NCBI GenBank assembly: GCA_035644895.1 | Contig: DASQNQ010000295.1 | Coordinates: 1-10,893 of the forward strand | Origin: Falsiroseomonas sp035644895 | GTDB taxonomy: Bacteria; Pseudomonadota; Alphaproteobacteria; Acetobacterales; Acetobacteraceae | Length of the DNA stretch: 10,893 nucleotides | Reading direction: 5' to 3' | Shown: positions 1 through 6,664 of the stretch, piece by piece | Position numbering within the stretch: the stretch's first letter is position 1 | Layout: each line of letters starts with the position of its first letter | Notes under the pieces: model-generated | What the model saw: the letters and a program-made list of their open reading frames with translations, nothing else | Database searches by the model: none | Told to the model about the DNA's origin: nothing | Translations under genes and position numbers: made by a program

Positions 1-1427
1 ACCAGGCGGCGCTGGTGGCGGCCAACGCGTCTCTGGAGGCGCGGGTGGCGGACCGCACGGCGGCGCTGGCCGAGAACGAACGCTTCCTCCGCCTCGCGCA
101 GCAGGCGGCCGGCGCGGGATCATGGTCCTGGCGACCGGACATCGGGGAGATCCTCGTCTCGCCGGAGCTGCTGGCGATGCTGGGGCTCGAGGCGACCGAG
201 ACCGGGCCGGTGCCCTTCGACGGCTTCATGGAAGCCGTGCACCCCGAGGACCGCGCCCTGTTGGAGCAGGCGCTTGTGAAGGCGCTGCGCGAGGGGCAGA
301 TGGCGCTGGAGCTGCGGGTGTTCCGTCGCCTGCCAGACGGCGGGCGCGAGGAGCGCTGGTTCCTCTGCCGCGCCCGGCTGTTCGGCAGCCCGGATGACGG
401 GTCCCTGACCCTGTTCGGCGTGGACCTCGACATCACCGACCGCCGCCGTGCCGAGGAGCGGTTCGAGGCGTCGACGGAGGCCATGGAGGGCTTCGTGTAC
501 GATGCCGACCTCTCCACGGGCCGGGTCCTCCACTCCTGCGGGATCACCGGGCTCGGCCTCGGGCCCTCGGGCACGCGCGCTTCGACCTGGATGGCGCTCA
601 CGCATCCCGAGGACCGGCCGCGGCTGGATGCGGAGATGCGGCCCCTGCTCGCAGACCCGAAGGCGGACAGGTACGCCCTGGAGTACCGGGTGCGCCGGCA
701 GGACGGCAGCTACATCTGGGTGCTCGACCGCGGCCGCATCTTCCGCGACGGCGTCACGGGGGCGGCGACGCGCCTGGTCGGCGGCGCCGTCGACATCACC
801 GCCCGCCGCGACGCCGAGGAGAGGCAGATTCTGCTGATGCGGGAGGTGGACCACCGCGCGAAGAACGCCCTCGCGGTGGTCGGCGCCGCGCTGCGCCTGA
901 CGCGCGCCGACGACGTCGAGGCCTACCGCACCGCGATCGAGAGCCGGGTCGCCGCCCTGGCCCGCGCCCAGGCCGCGCTGGCCGAGAGCAGCTGGCTCGG
1001 CGCCGACCTGCGCGGCCTCGTCGCGGCGGCGCTCGAAGCGTTCATCGGAGAGGGAAAGGCGCCCCGCGCCGTGCTGCGCGGCCCGCCGGTCACGCTCGCG
1101 GCCGAGGCGACGCAGGCGCTGTCCATGGCGCTGCACGAACTGGCCACGAACGCGACCAAGTACGGGGCGCTGTCGCGCGCCGAGGGGTCCGTGCGGGTCA
1201 CGTGGCGCCTCGCCGAGGAGCGGCTGCTCATCCGCTGGGAGGAGACGGGCGGCCCGCCGGTCGAGGCGCAACCCGGGCGCCGCGGCTTCGGGACGCGCGT
1301 GATCGACGGCACCGTACGGACGCAGCTCGGCGGTGAGGCGCGGCTCGACTGGCGGCCGGAAGGCCTCGTCGCCGAACTCTCCATCCCGGCAGGGCGGGCC
1401 CTGGCGAGGACGCAGCGCGCCGCCTAG
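1..1427 (+). CDS. HWE-family sensor histidine kinase with two PAS domains (5' end outside window)
   Basis: This is the C-terminal part of a sensor histidine kinase. The reading frame is open to the left edge (first full codon at 3), and the first residues look like the end of a coiled-coil linker, so the GTG at 15 is probably not the true start. Numbering from that GTG, a PAS domain of the PAS_3 type covers about 24-145 and a second covers about 152-265. Each contains an HPEDR motif and ends in a D-I-T-x-R-R segment leading to a short linker. The dimerisation/phosphoacceptor region carries H280 in a DHRAKN motif. The ATP-binding domain has an N-box with H374, E375 and N379, a WxE at W408-E410, GGP, and a GFGTRVID G2 box. 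The N-box His together with WxE defines the HWE family, which is common in alphaproteobacteria and often acts in general stress or light signalling. Neither PAS domain has the LOV signature, so the stimulus is unknown. No response regulator is in the window. Confidence 0.93.
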   Translation, partial: QAALVAANASLEARVADRTAALAENERFLRLAQQAAGAGSWSWRPDIGEILVSPELLAMLGLEATETGPVPFDGFMEAVHPEDRALLEQALVKALREGQMALELRVFRRLPDGGREERWFLCRARLFGSPDDGSLTLFGVDLDITDRRRAEERFEASTEAMEGFVYDADLSTGRVLHSCGITGLGLGPSGTRASTWMALTHPEDRPRLDAEMRPLLADPKADRYALEYRVRRQDGSYIWVLDRGRIFRDGVTGAATRLVGGAVDITARRDAEERQILLMREVDHRAKNALAVVGAALRLTRADDVEAYRTAIESRVAALARAQAALAESSWLGADLRGLVAAALEAFIGEGKAPRAVLRGPPVTLAAEATQALSMALHELATNATKYGALSRAEGSVRVTWRLAEERLLIRWEETGGPPVEAQPGRRGFGTRVIDGTVRTQLGGEARLDWRPEGLVAELSIPAGRALARTQRAA

Positions 1428-1491
1428 GGGGGGCATCCGCTCGCGCAGCGCGGCTTGCTGCCGGCAGCGGGCGGCGCTACGCCTTTCGGCA

Positions 1492-2925
1492 ATGACGCCG
1501 CACACGCACCTGATCGCCGGTCGCCGCGTAGAGGCGGCCGCCTGGCTGCCCGTGGTCAACCCCTCGGAAGGCAGCGAGATCGGGCTGCTGGCTCGCGGTA
1601 CCGCGGCGGAGGTGGACGCGGCCTGCCGCGCGGCGCAGGCGGCGCTGGATGGTTCATGGGGCCGCATGACGGCGGCCGAGCGTGGGCGCGTGCTTCTCCG
1701 CCTGGCCGGGCTGATCCGCCGCGACGCAGAGCGCCTGGCTGCACTGGAATCCCTCGACGTCGGCAAGCCGATCCGGCAGGCGCGCACGGATGCGGCGGCC
1801 TGCGCGCGCTACTTCGAGTTCTACGGCGGCGCGGCCGACAAGCTGCACGGGGAGACGATCCCCTCAACGGAGGGCATCCTGGCGCTGACCTTGTGGGAGC
1901 CGCACGGCGTCACGGCCCACATCATACCTTGGAACTACCCGATGCAGATCCTCGGGCGCAGCATCGGCGCGGCGCTCGCGATGGGGAATGCCTGCGTTGC
2001 GAAGCCGGCCGAGGATGCCTCCCTCTCCACGCTCGCCATCGCGGAGCTCGCGCTGGAGGCGGGGCTGCCCGAGGGTGCCTTCAACGTGGTGACGGGCCTG
2101 GGCGAGGAGGCCGGGGCGGCGCTGGCCGCGCACAGGCTGGTTGCGCACATCTCCTTCACCGGCAGCCCGCAGGTCGGCACGCTCATCCAGAAGGCGGCGG
2201 CCGAGCGCACCATCCCGGTCACGCTCGAACTCGGCGGCAAGAGCCCGCAGGTCGTCTTCGCCGACGCGGACATGGATGAGGTGCTGCCAACGGTCATGGC
2301 CGCGATCATCCAGAACGCCGGCCAGACCTGCTCCGCCGGCTCGCGCCTGCTCGTCGAGGCGCCAGCCTATGAGCGGCTCGTCGCAGCGCTCGGGGAACGA
2401 TTCTCCGCGCTCGAGGCGGGGCCTGCGGAGCGCGACCTCGACCTCGGCCCGCTGGTGAACCTGGAGCAGAAGCGGCGCGTGGAGGGGTTCCTCGACCTCG
2501 CGCAGCGGGACGGGCTGCGCGCCGCGGGCCGCGGGCGCATCGCCACCAACGCGCCGGAGGGTGGCTACTACGTGCCGCCGGTCCTGCTGGCGGAGGTGGA
2601 CCCAGGCCACACGCTTGCGCAGGAGGAGATCTTCGGCCCCGTGCTGGTCGCGACGCGCTTCAGGGACGAGGCGGAGGCGCTCGCACTTGCGAACGGCACC
2701 CCCTACGGCCTGGTCGCGGGCGTCTGGACGCGCGACATCGGCCGCGGGCTGCGCCTCGCACGCCGGATCAGGGCCGGGCAGGTCTTCGTGAACAACTACG
2801 GCGCGGGTGGCGGCATCGAACTGCCCTTCGGCGGCGTCAAGCGCTCCGGCCATGGCAGGGAGAAGGGGGTCGAGGCGCTGCGCGGCTTCGGTGCGCTGAA
2901 GACGGTGGCGATCCGCCACGGGTGA
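1492..2925 (+). CDS. NAD(P)-dependent aldehyde dehydrogenase (betaine-aldehyde dehydrogenase-like)
   Basis: A complete 477-residue member of the aldehyde dehydrogenase superfamily, which oxidises an aldehyde to the acid with NAD(P)+ in the cytoplasm. All landmarks are present: N148 in the PWNYP motif, K171 for cofactor binding, E246 in ELGGKSP as general base, catalytic C280 in GQTCSAG, and E379 in EEIFGP. The C-terminal PFGGVKRSGHGRE segment is typical of the betaine/aminobutyraldehyde/semialdehyde branch, but the substrate cannot be assigned. The frame is open upstream to 1333, overlapping the kinase. I chose the ATG at 1492 because MTPHTHLIAGRRV matches the usual N-terminus of the family and gives normal length. 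It has no clear Shine-Dalgarno sequence. It lies 64 bases after the kinase and 102 before dctP, so it may serve catabolism of the compound imported by the TRAP system; this is inference. Confidence 0.93.
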   Translation: MTPHTHLIAGRRVEAAAWLPVVNPSEGSEIGLLARGTAAEVDAACRAAQAALDGSWGRMTAAERGRVLLRLAGLIRRDAERLAALESLDVGKPIRQARTDAAACARYFEFYGGAADKLHGETIPSTEGILALTLWEPHGVTAHIIPWNYPMQILGRSIGAALAMGNACVAKPAEDASLSTLAIAELALEAGLPEGAFNVVTGLGEEAGAALAAHRLVAHISFTGSPQVGTLIQKAAAERTIPVTLELGGKSPQVVFADADMDEVLPTVMAAIIQNAGQTCSAGSRLLVEAPAYERLVAALGERFSALEAGPAERDLDLGPLVNLEQKRRVEGFLDLAQRDGLRAAGRGRIATNAPEGGYYVPPVLLAEVDPGHTLAQEEIFGPVLVATRFRDEAEALALANGTPYGLVAGVWTRDIGRGLRLARRIRAGQVFVNNYGAGGGIELPFGGVKRSGHGREKGVEALRGFGALKTVAIRHG

Positions 2926-2943
2926 GGCCGTAACGCCCTGGGA

Positions 2944-2973
2944 TTGAAGGGGGGCCACCCCTTCCCCTATACC
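2944..2973 (+). promoter_or_regulatory. Candidate sigma70-type promoter for the TRAP genes
   Basis: TTGAAG at 2944-2949 and TATACC at 2968-2973 are separated by 18 bases. Each box matches 4 of 6 consensus positions. Transcription would start near 2980, leaving an untranslated leader of about 50 bases before dctP. A short stem (AAGGGG at 2947-2952 pairing with CCCCTT at 2958-2963) lies inside the spacer. In a GC-rich genome these A/T-containing boxes stand out, but the call rests on motif matching alone. Confidence 0.3.
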
Positions 2974-3010
2974 CTTCCGCACAAGGGCGGCGCGCAAGGG
3001 CGCCCCCGCC

Positions 3011-3018
3011 GGGAGGAG
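3011..3018 (+). promoter_or_regulatory. Strong ribosome binding site of dctP
   Basis: GGGAGGAG lies 9 bases before the ATG at 3028. It fixes that ATG as the start of dctP rather than in-frame codons further upstream, and it is the strongest Shine-Dalgarno sequence I found in the window. This agrees with a binding protein needed in excess over its membrane partners. Confidence 0.85.
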
Positions 3019-3027
3019 TATACAGGA

Positions 3028-4005
3028 ATGAACCTGACCCGCCGCGTGGCCCTGGCCGCCGCGCTCGCCGCACCGCTCTTCGCGCTGCCCGCCGCGGCGC
3101 AGACCCAGGTCACCATCCAGCACCCGCTGCCGCTGAACAGCCACTACGGCGCCGGCGCGTCCGCCATCAAGGAGCAGTTCGAGCGCGCGACGGGCAACCG
3201 CTTCCGCGTGAACATCCAGCGCAACGACAACGAGCGCGAGGCGATCGAGAGCGCGCAGATCGGCACCATCGAGTGTTCGCTGACCTCCACCGGCCCCGTC
3301 GGCAACTTCGTGCCTGAGGTGCGGAACTTCGACGTGCCCTTCCTGTTCCGCGACACCGCCCATGCCCGCGGCGTGCTGGACGGCGAGATCGGGCAGCAGG
3401 TGCTGGCGCGCTTCCCGGCCCGCGGTCTGGTCGGCGTGGTCTGGATGGAGAACGGCTTCCGCCACCTGACCAACTCCCGCCGCGAGGTGAACGCGCCGGC
3501 CGACGTGCGCGGCCTGAAGGTCCGCACGATGGAGAACCAGGTCCACATGCGCGCCTTCACGGCGCTCGGCGCGATGCCGACGCCGATGGCGTTCTCCGAA
3601 CTCGTGCCTGCGCTGCAGCAGGGCACGGTTGACGGGCAGGAGAACCCGATCGCCGTCATCCTGGCCAACAACCTGAACCAGGTGCAGCGACACCTGACGC
3701 TGACCGGACACGTCTATTCGCCGGCGATCCTCATCTGCAACCAGGGCTTCATCAACCGCCTGAACGCCGCTGACCGCAACGCCTTCATGGAGGCCGCGCG
3801 CGCAGGTGCTGCCGCCAACCGCGCCAAGTCGTCCGCGGACGAGGCGGCGGGCGTCGAGGAGCTGCGGCGCCGCGGGATGACCGTGATCACGCAGGTGGAC
3901 AACGCGGCCTTCCAGCAGGCGCTCGCGCCCGCAGCCGGGCAGATCGAGCAGCAGCTCGACGCCGCCATGCTGCGCCGGATCCGGGACTGGCGCCCGGGTA
4001 GCTGA
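3028..4005 (+). CDS. dctP: TRAP transporter periplasmic solute-binding protein, DctP family
   Basis: A 325-residue extracytoplasmic binding protein that captures the substrate, usually an organic acid, and delivers it to the DctQM membrane complex. Residues 1-24 form a signal peptide: twin Arg at 5-6, an Ala/Leu-rich core, and an AAA cleavage site before Q25. The Arg pair makes Tat export conceivable, but Sec export is the default. R166 in GLKVRTMEN corresponds to the conserved Arg that salt-bridges the ligand carboxylate in DctP proteins. The family block around residues 198-207 (QGTVDGQENP, with N206) is intact. The start is set by the Shine-Dalgarno at 3011 and by the signal peptide; the frame is open further upstream but would bury the signal sequence. 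It is first of the TRAP genes and is followed by a hairpin at 4028-4058. The ligand cannot be deduced from sequence alone. Confidence 0.95.
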   Translation: MNLTRRVALAAALAAPLFALPAAAQTQVTIQHPLPLNSHYGAGASAIKEQFERATGNRFRVNIQRNDNEREAIESAQIGTIECSLTSTGPVGNFVPEVRNFDVPFLFRDTAHARGVLDGEIGQQVLARFPARGLVGVVWMENGFRHLTNSRREVNAPADVRGLKVRTMENQVHMRAFTALGAMPTPMAFSELVPALQQGTVDGQENPIAVILANNLNQVQRHLTLTGHVYSPAILICNQGFINRLNAADRNAFMEAARAGAAANRAKSSADEAAGVEELRRRGMTVITQVDNAAFQQALAPAAGQIEQQLDAAMLRRIRDWRPGS

Positions 4006-4027
4006 TCTGGCAATTGACGCCGCCGTG

Positions 4028-4058
4028 AAGGGGGCGCGGGCCCGGCCTGCGCCCCTTT
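4028..4058 (+). terminator. Intercistronic hairpin between dctP and dctQ (partial terminator or mRNA stabiliser)
   Basis: AAGGGGGCGC at 4028-4037 pairs with GCGCCCCTTT at 4049-4058. This gives a 10-base-pair stem with one G:U pair and an 11-base loop. Only the TTT inside the stem end resembles a U-tract, so it is a weak intrinsic terminator. Its place directly after the binding-protein gene suits partial termination or protection of the dctP 3' end, which would yield more DctP than DctQM. Confidence 0.55.
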
Positions 4059-4083
4059 CCGCTGTTCAGGGGGGAATTTCGTC

Positions 4084-4116
4084 GTGACCGTGGCCGTGGC
4101 GGGGCGCCCCGCATGA
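4084..4116 (+). CDS. Possible 10-codon leader ORF coupled to dctQ
   Basis: GTG at 4084 opens a reading frame of ten codons (M-T-V-A-V-A-G-R-P-A) ending in TGA at 4114-4116. AGGGGG from 4068 can pair with the anti-Shine-Dalgarno with one wobble, and the purine run ends at 4076, just before the start region. The stop overlaps the dctQ start as ATGA. dctQ itself has no usable Shine-Dalgarno, so ribosomes may load here and reinitiate on dctQ. The peptide has no recognisable function. The alternative is a one-base sequence error that hides a longer DctQ N-terminus starting at this GTG. Confidence 0.35.
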   Translation: MTVAVAGRPA

Positions 4117-4709
4117 ATCCGATGAACGCGACGCCGCTGCTTGTCACGGGCGCGCTGACCGTGCTGGCCGTGGCCTTCGCGCTCTGGGCCGGCTCCGGCG
4201 ACGGAGCGCGGGCCGGCATCCGGCGCGGCCTCCTGGCGCTCGACCGCGCCTCGACCGGCACCGCCTCCGTCCTCGCCTGCATCGCAATGGCCGTCGCGGT
4301 CGCGGCAGGCGCCTGGCAGGTCGTCTCGCGCTTCGCGACCGAGACGCCCTCCACCTGGTCGGAGGCGCTGGTCCGCATGGCGCTGATCTGGATGGCCTAT
4401 CTCGGCGTGGCCGTCGCGCTGCGCACGGGCGCGCTGGTGTCCATCGACGTCGCGCACCGCTACACGCGCGGCGCGGTGCGGCGCTCAATCGAGGCGGCGG
4501 CGCTGGCCTGCTCCCTCTCGCTCATGGGCGTCATGTTCTGGTTCGGCTGGATGATGGCCGAGCGCGTGCAGTTCCAGGAGATGGCGGGGCTCGAGGTCTC
4601 GATGTCCTGGGGCTACGCCGCCATCCCGATCGGGGCGGTCTTCGCGGCGGTCGGTGCGATCGCGCACTTCCTCGACCGGCGGTCGGACGAGCTGGAGGCC
4701 GCGGTATGA
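4113..4709 (+). CDS. dctQ: TRAP transporter small membrane subunit, DctQ family
   Basis: The small integral membrane subunit of the TRAP transporter, 198 residues. It pairs with DctM in the inner membrane. The core is typical: a helix at about 50-72, then WSEALVRMALIWMAYLG (82-98) with the conserved Trp, Glu and Arg, and helices at about 86-106, 126-148 and 168-187. Unusually, there is a further hydrophobic stretch at about 8-26 and a basic linker before the core. This gives five predicted helices and about 45 more residues than a standard four-helix DctQ. ATG 4113 is the first plausible start in this frame, and 4122 is a second. Neither has a Shine-Dalgarno, and translation may depend on the leader ORF at 4084. 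The stop overlaps the dctM start (ATGA). Confidence 0.9.
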   Translation: MNPMNATPLLVTGALTVLAVAFALWAGSGDGARAGIRRGLLALDRASTGTASVLACIAMAVAVAAGAWQVVSRFATETPSTWSEALVRMALIWMAYLGVAVALRTGALVSIDVAHRYTRGAVRRSIEAAALACSLSLMGVMFWFGWMMAERVQFQEMAGLEVSMSWGYAAIPIGAVFAAVGAIAHFLDRRSDELEAAV

Positions 4710-5983
4710 GCGGTGCCATGCTGACGGCGATGCTGGTGCTGTTCGCCGCCAGCGTCCCGGTCGCCGTCGCCATCGGGCTGGCCGCCATCGTCGGCATCGC
4801 CGGCTACACGAACTTCCCGCTGATCGTCGCGGCGCAGCAGCTCTTTGTCGCGCTGGACCGCTTCCCGCTCGCCGCCATTCCCTTCTTCATCCTGGCCGGC
4901 AACCTGATGGATGTGGGCGGCATCAGCCGGCGGCTGGTGGATTTTGCCAAGTCCATCGTGGGCGGAATCCAGGGCGGGCTGCCGGCAACCTGCGTCGTGA
5001 CCTGCATGATCTTCGCCGCCATCAGCGGCTCCTCCGTCGCGACGACCTTCGCCGTCGGCGCGATCATGATTCCGGCGCTCGTGAAGGCAGGCTACCCCGT
5101 GCCCTTCGCGGCGGCGCTGCAGGCCACCGCGGCGGAGCTGGGCGTGGTGATCCCGCCATCCATCCCGATGATCCTCTACGGCGTCAGCACCCAGACCAGC
5201 ATCCCGGAGCTGTTCATCGCGGGCTTCGGGCCGGGCATCCTGATCGGCAGCGCGCTGATCGCGACGGTCCTCGTATGGTGCCGCATCAACGGATGGGGCA
5301 AGCGCGACGGCGAGGGGCGCCTGCCGTTCCTTCAGGCACTCAGGCAGGCCGGCTGGGCGCTTTTCATGCCCGTGGTGGTGCTTGGCGGCATCTATGGCGG
5401 CATCACGACGCCGACCGAGGCGAGCGTCATCGCCGTGGTCTACGCGATCCTCGTCGGCATGTTCATCCACCGCGAACTCGGCTGGCGGGACCTCTATCCG
5501 ATTTTCCGCAAGTCGGTGATCTCCTCGGCCGTCATCATGTTCATCATAGCGGCCGCGGCCATGTTCTCCTGGCTGCTGAACCGGCAGGGCGTGCCTGACC
5601 TGGCCGCAGCCTGGCTGACCGAGACCTTCGATGGCGCGGGGTGGTTCCTTCTGGGCGTCAACATCTTCCTCTTCATCGTGGGCATGTTCGTGGAGACCTC
5701 GGCCTCCATCATCGTGCTCGCGCCCATCCTGCAGGAGGCGGCGGAGCGCTTCGGGATCGACGGCGTCCACTTCGGCACGATCATGGTGGTGAACCTGGCG
5801 ATGGGCATGATCACGCCGCCCTTCGGCGTGAACCTCTTCGCCGCGGCGCAGGTGGCGGGAACCAGCATCGACAAGATGATGCGCTACCTGCCGGTGTTCA
5901 TCGGGGTGATCCTCGCCTGCCTGGTGGTCATCACCTACGTTCCCTGGATCACGCTCGCGCTGCCGCAGATGGTGTTCAGGTGA
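4706..5983 (+). CDS. dctM: TRAP transporter large permease subunit, DctM family
   Basis: A 425-residue polytopic inner-membrane protein that carries sodium-coupled substrate translocation in TRAP transporters. It has the normal length for the family and about a dozen hydrophobic segments along its whole length. Family signatures are all visible: AIPFFILAGNLM (57-68), AISGSS (105-110), VIPPSIPM (148-155), GGITTPTEAS (231-240) and MITPPFGVNLF (368-378). These include the repeated Ser/Thr/Pro-rich hairpin motifs of the ion transporter fold. The ATG overlaps the dctQ stop codon and has a GGAGG seven bases upstream (4694-4698), so this gene can initiate on its own as well as by coupling. With dctP and dctQ it completes a full transporter. 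Its stop overlaps the start of the downstream glycosylase as GTGA. Confidence 0.96.
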   Translation: MSGAMLTAMLVLFAASVPVAVAIGLAAIVGIAGYTNFPLIVAAQQLFVALDRFPLAAIPFFILAGNLMDVGGISRRLVDFAKSIVGGIQGGLPATCVVTCMIFAAISGSSVATTFAVGAIMIPALVKAGYPVPFAAALQATAAELGVVIPPSIPMILYGVSTQTSIPELFIAGFGPGILIGSALIATVLVWCRINGWGKRDGEGRLPFLQALRQAGWALFMPVVVLGGIYGGITTPTEASVIAVVYAILVGMFIHRELGWRDLYPIFRKSVISSAVIMFIIAAAAMFSWLLNRQGVPDLAAAWLTETFDGAGWFLLGVNIFLFIVGMFVETSASIIVLAPILQEAAERFGIDGVHFGTIMVVNLAMGMITPPFGVNLFAAAQVAGTSIDKMMRYLPVFIGVILACLVVITYVPWITLALPQMVFR

Positions 5984-6660
5984 CCGTCCCGGCGCTGGCG
6001 CCGCGAACGCCCCGCCCCGCCCCCGCGGTGGGCGGGGCGGAGGCGCTGCGGCACCTGCGCCGCGACCCGGTGCTGAAGGCCGTCATACGGCAGATCGGCC
6101 CCTGCACGCTGCGCCCCGTCCAGCGCGAACCGTATGAGGCGCTGGTCCGCGCCATCGCCCACCAGCAGGTGCATGGCCGCGCGGCGGAGGCGATCCTCGG
6201 CCGCTTCGTGGCGCTCTACCCCGGCCACCCCTTCCCGCCCCCCGCCGCGGTGCTGGAGATGCCGGTCGAGGCGCTGCGCGGCGCGGGCCTCTCCGGCGCC
6301 AAGGTCGCCGCCATCCGCGACATCGCGGAGAAGGCGGCGGGCGGCCTCGTGCCGACGCGGCGCGCGGCGGCGCGACTGTCCGACCAGGCGCTCATCGAGA
6401 GGCTGACGGCGATCCGCGGCGTCGGGCGCTGGACGGTGGAGATGCTGCTGATCTTCACCCTTGGCCGCCCTGACGTCCTGCCCGTCGACGATTTCGGCGT
6501 GCGGGAGGGCTGGCGCGTCGCGACCGGCGCCGATGCGCAGGTCAAGCCGAAGGAGCTCGGCGTGATCGGGGAGGCCTGGGCACCCTGGCGTTCGGTCGCC
6601 GCCTGGTATCTCTGGCGCGCGGCGGACGCCGCCAAGGCCAGCCGCTTCGCGCCTCAGTAA
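5980..6660 (+). CDS. AlkA-type HhH DNA glycosylase (3-methyladenine DNA glycosylase II family)
   Basis: A 226-residue base-excision repair enzyme that would remove alkylated purines such as 3-methyladenine from DNA. It belongs to the helix-hairpin-helix GPD superfamily. AIAHQQVHGRAA (59-69) matches the early QQ-containing helix. The hairpin is at about 142-152 (AIRGVGRWT), followed by LPVDDFGVREG with D170/D171; by comparison with E. coli AlkA the second Asp should be catalytic. APWRSVAAWYLWR (201-213) is the usual C-terminal motif. It lacks the N-terminal domain of the 282-residue E. coli AlkA, like the compact yeast Mag type. No iron-sulphur Cys cluster is present, which argues against Nth or MutY. 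The GTG start overlaps the dctM stop (GTGA) and lacks a good Shine-Dalgarno, so translation probably depends on dctM. The frame is open upstream but only as a shadow of dctM. Confidence 0.9.
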   Translation: MTVPALAPRTPRPAPAVGGAEALRHLRRDPVLKAVIRQIGPCTLRPVQREPYEALVRAIAHQQVHGRAAEAILGRFVALYPGHPFPPPAAVLEMPVEALRGAGLSGAKVAAIRDIAEKAAGGLVPTRRAAARLSDQALIERLTAIRGVGRWTVEMLLIFTLGRPDVLPVDDFGVREGWRVATGADAQVKPKELGVIGEAWAPWRSVAAWYLWRAADAAKASRFAPQ

Positions 6661-6664
6661 CCCG

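Noticed and set aside
1457..1468. Perfect 12-base palindrome GCTGCCGGCAGC between the kinase and the dehydrogenase gene
   Set aside because: It could be an operator, but single short GC palindromes are expected by chance at this base composition. There is no second copy nearby and no regulator gene to pair it with.
120..1787. Open frame of 555 codons on the minus strand opposite the kinase
   Set aside because: It lies antisense to clear kinase motifs and has the Arg/Ala/Pro-rich, low-complexity composition expected of a GC-rich shadow frame, with no recognisable domain.
2947..2963. Six-base-pair hairpin after the dehydrogenase gene as a terminator
   Set aside because: The stem is short and followed by CCCCTAT rather than a U-run. 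It also falls inside the candidate promoter spacer, so termination is not supported.
1864..3711. Open frame of 615 codons on the minus strand opposite the dehydrogenase and dctP
   Set aside because: It spans two well-supported genes and the gap between them, is rich in His/Arg/Asp from complementary codons, and shows no protein family motif.
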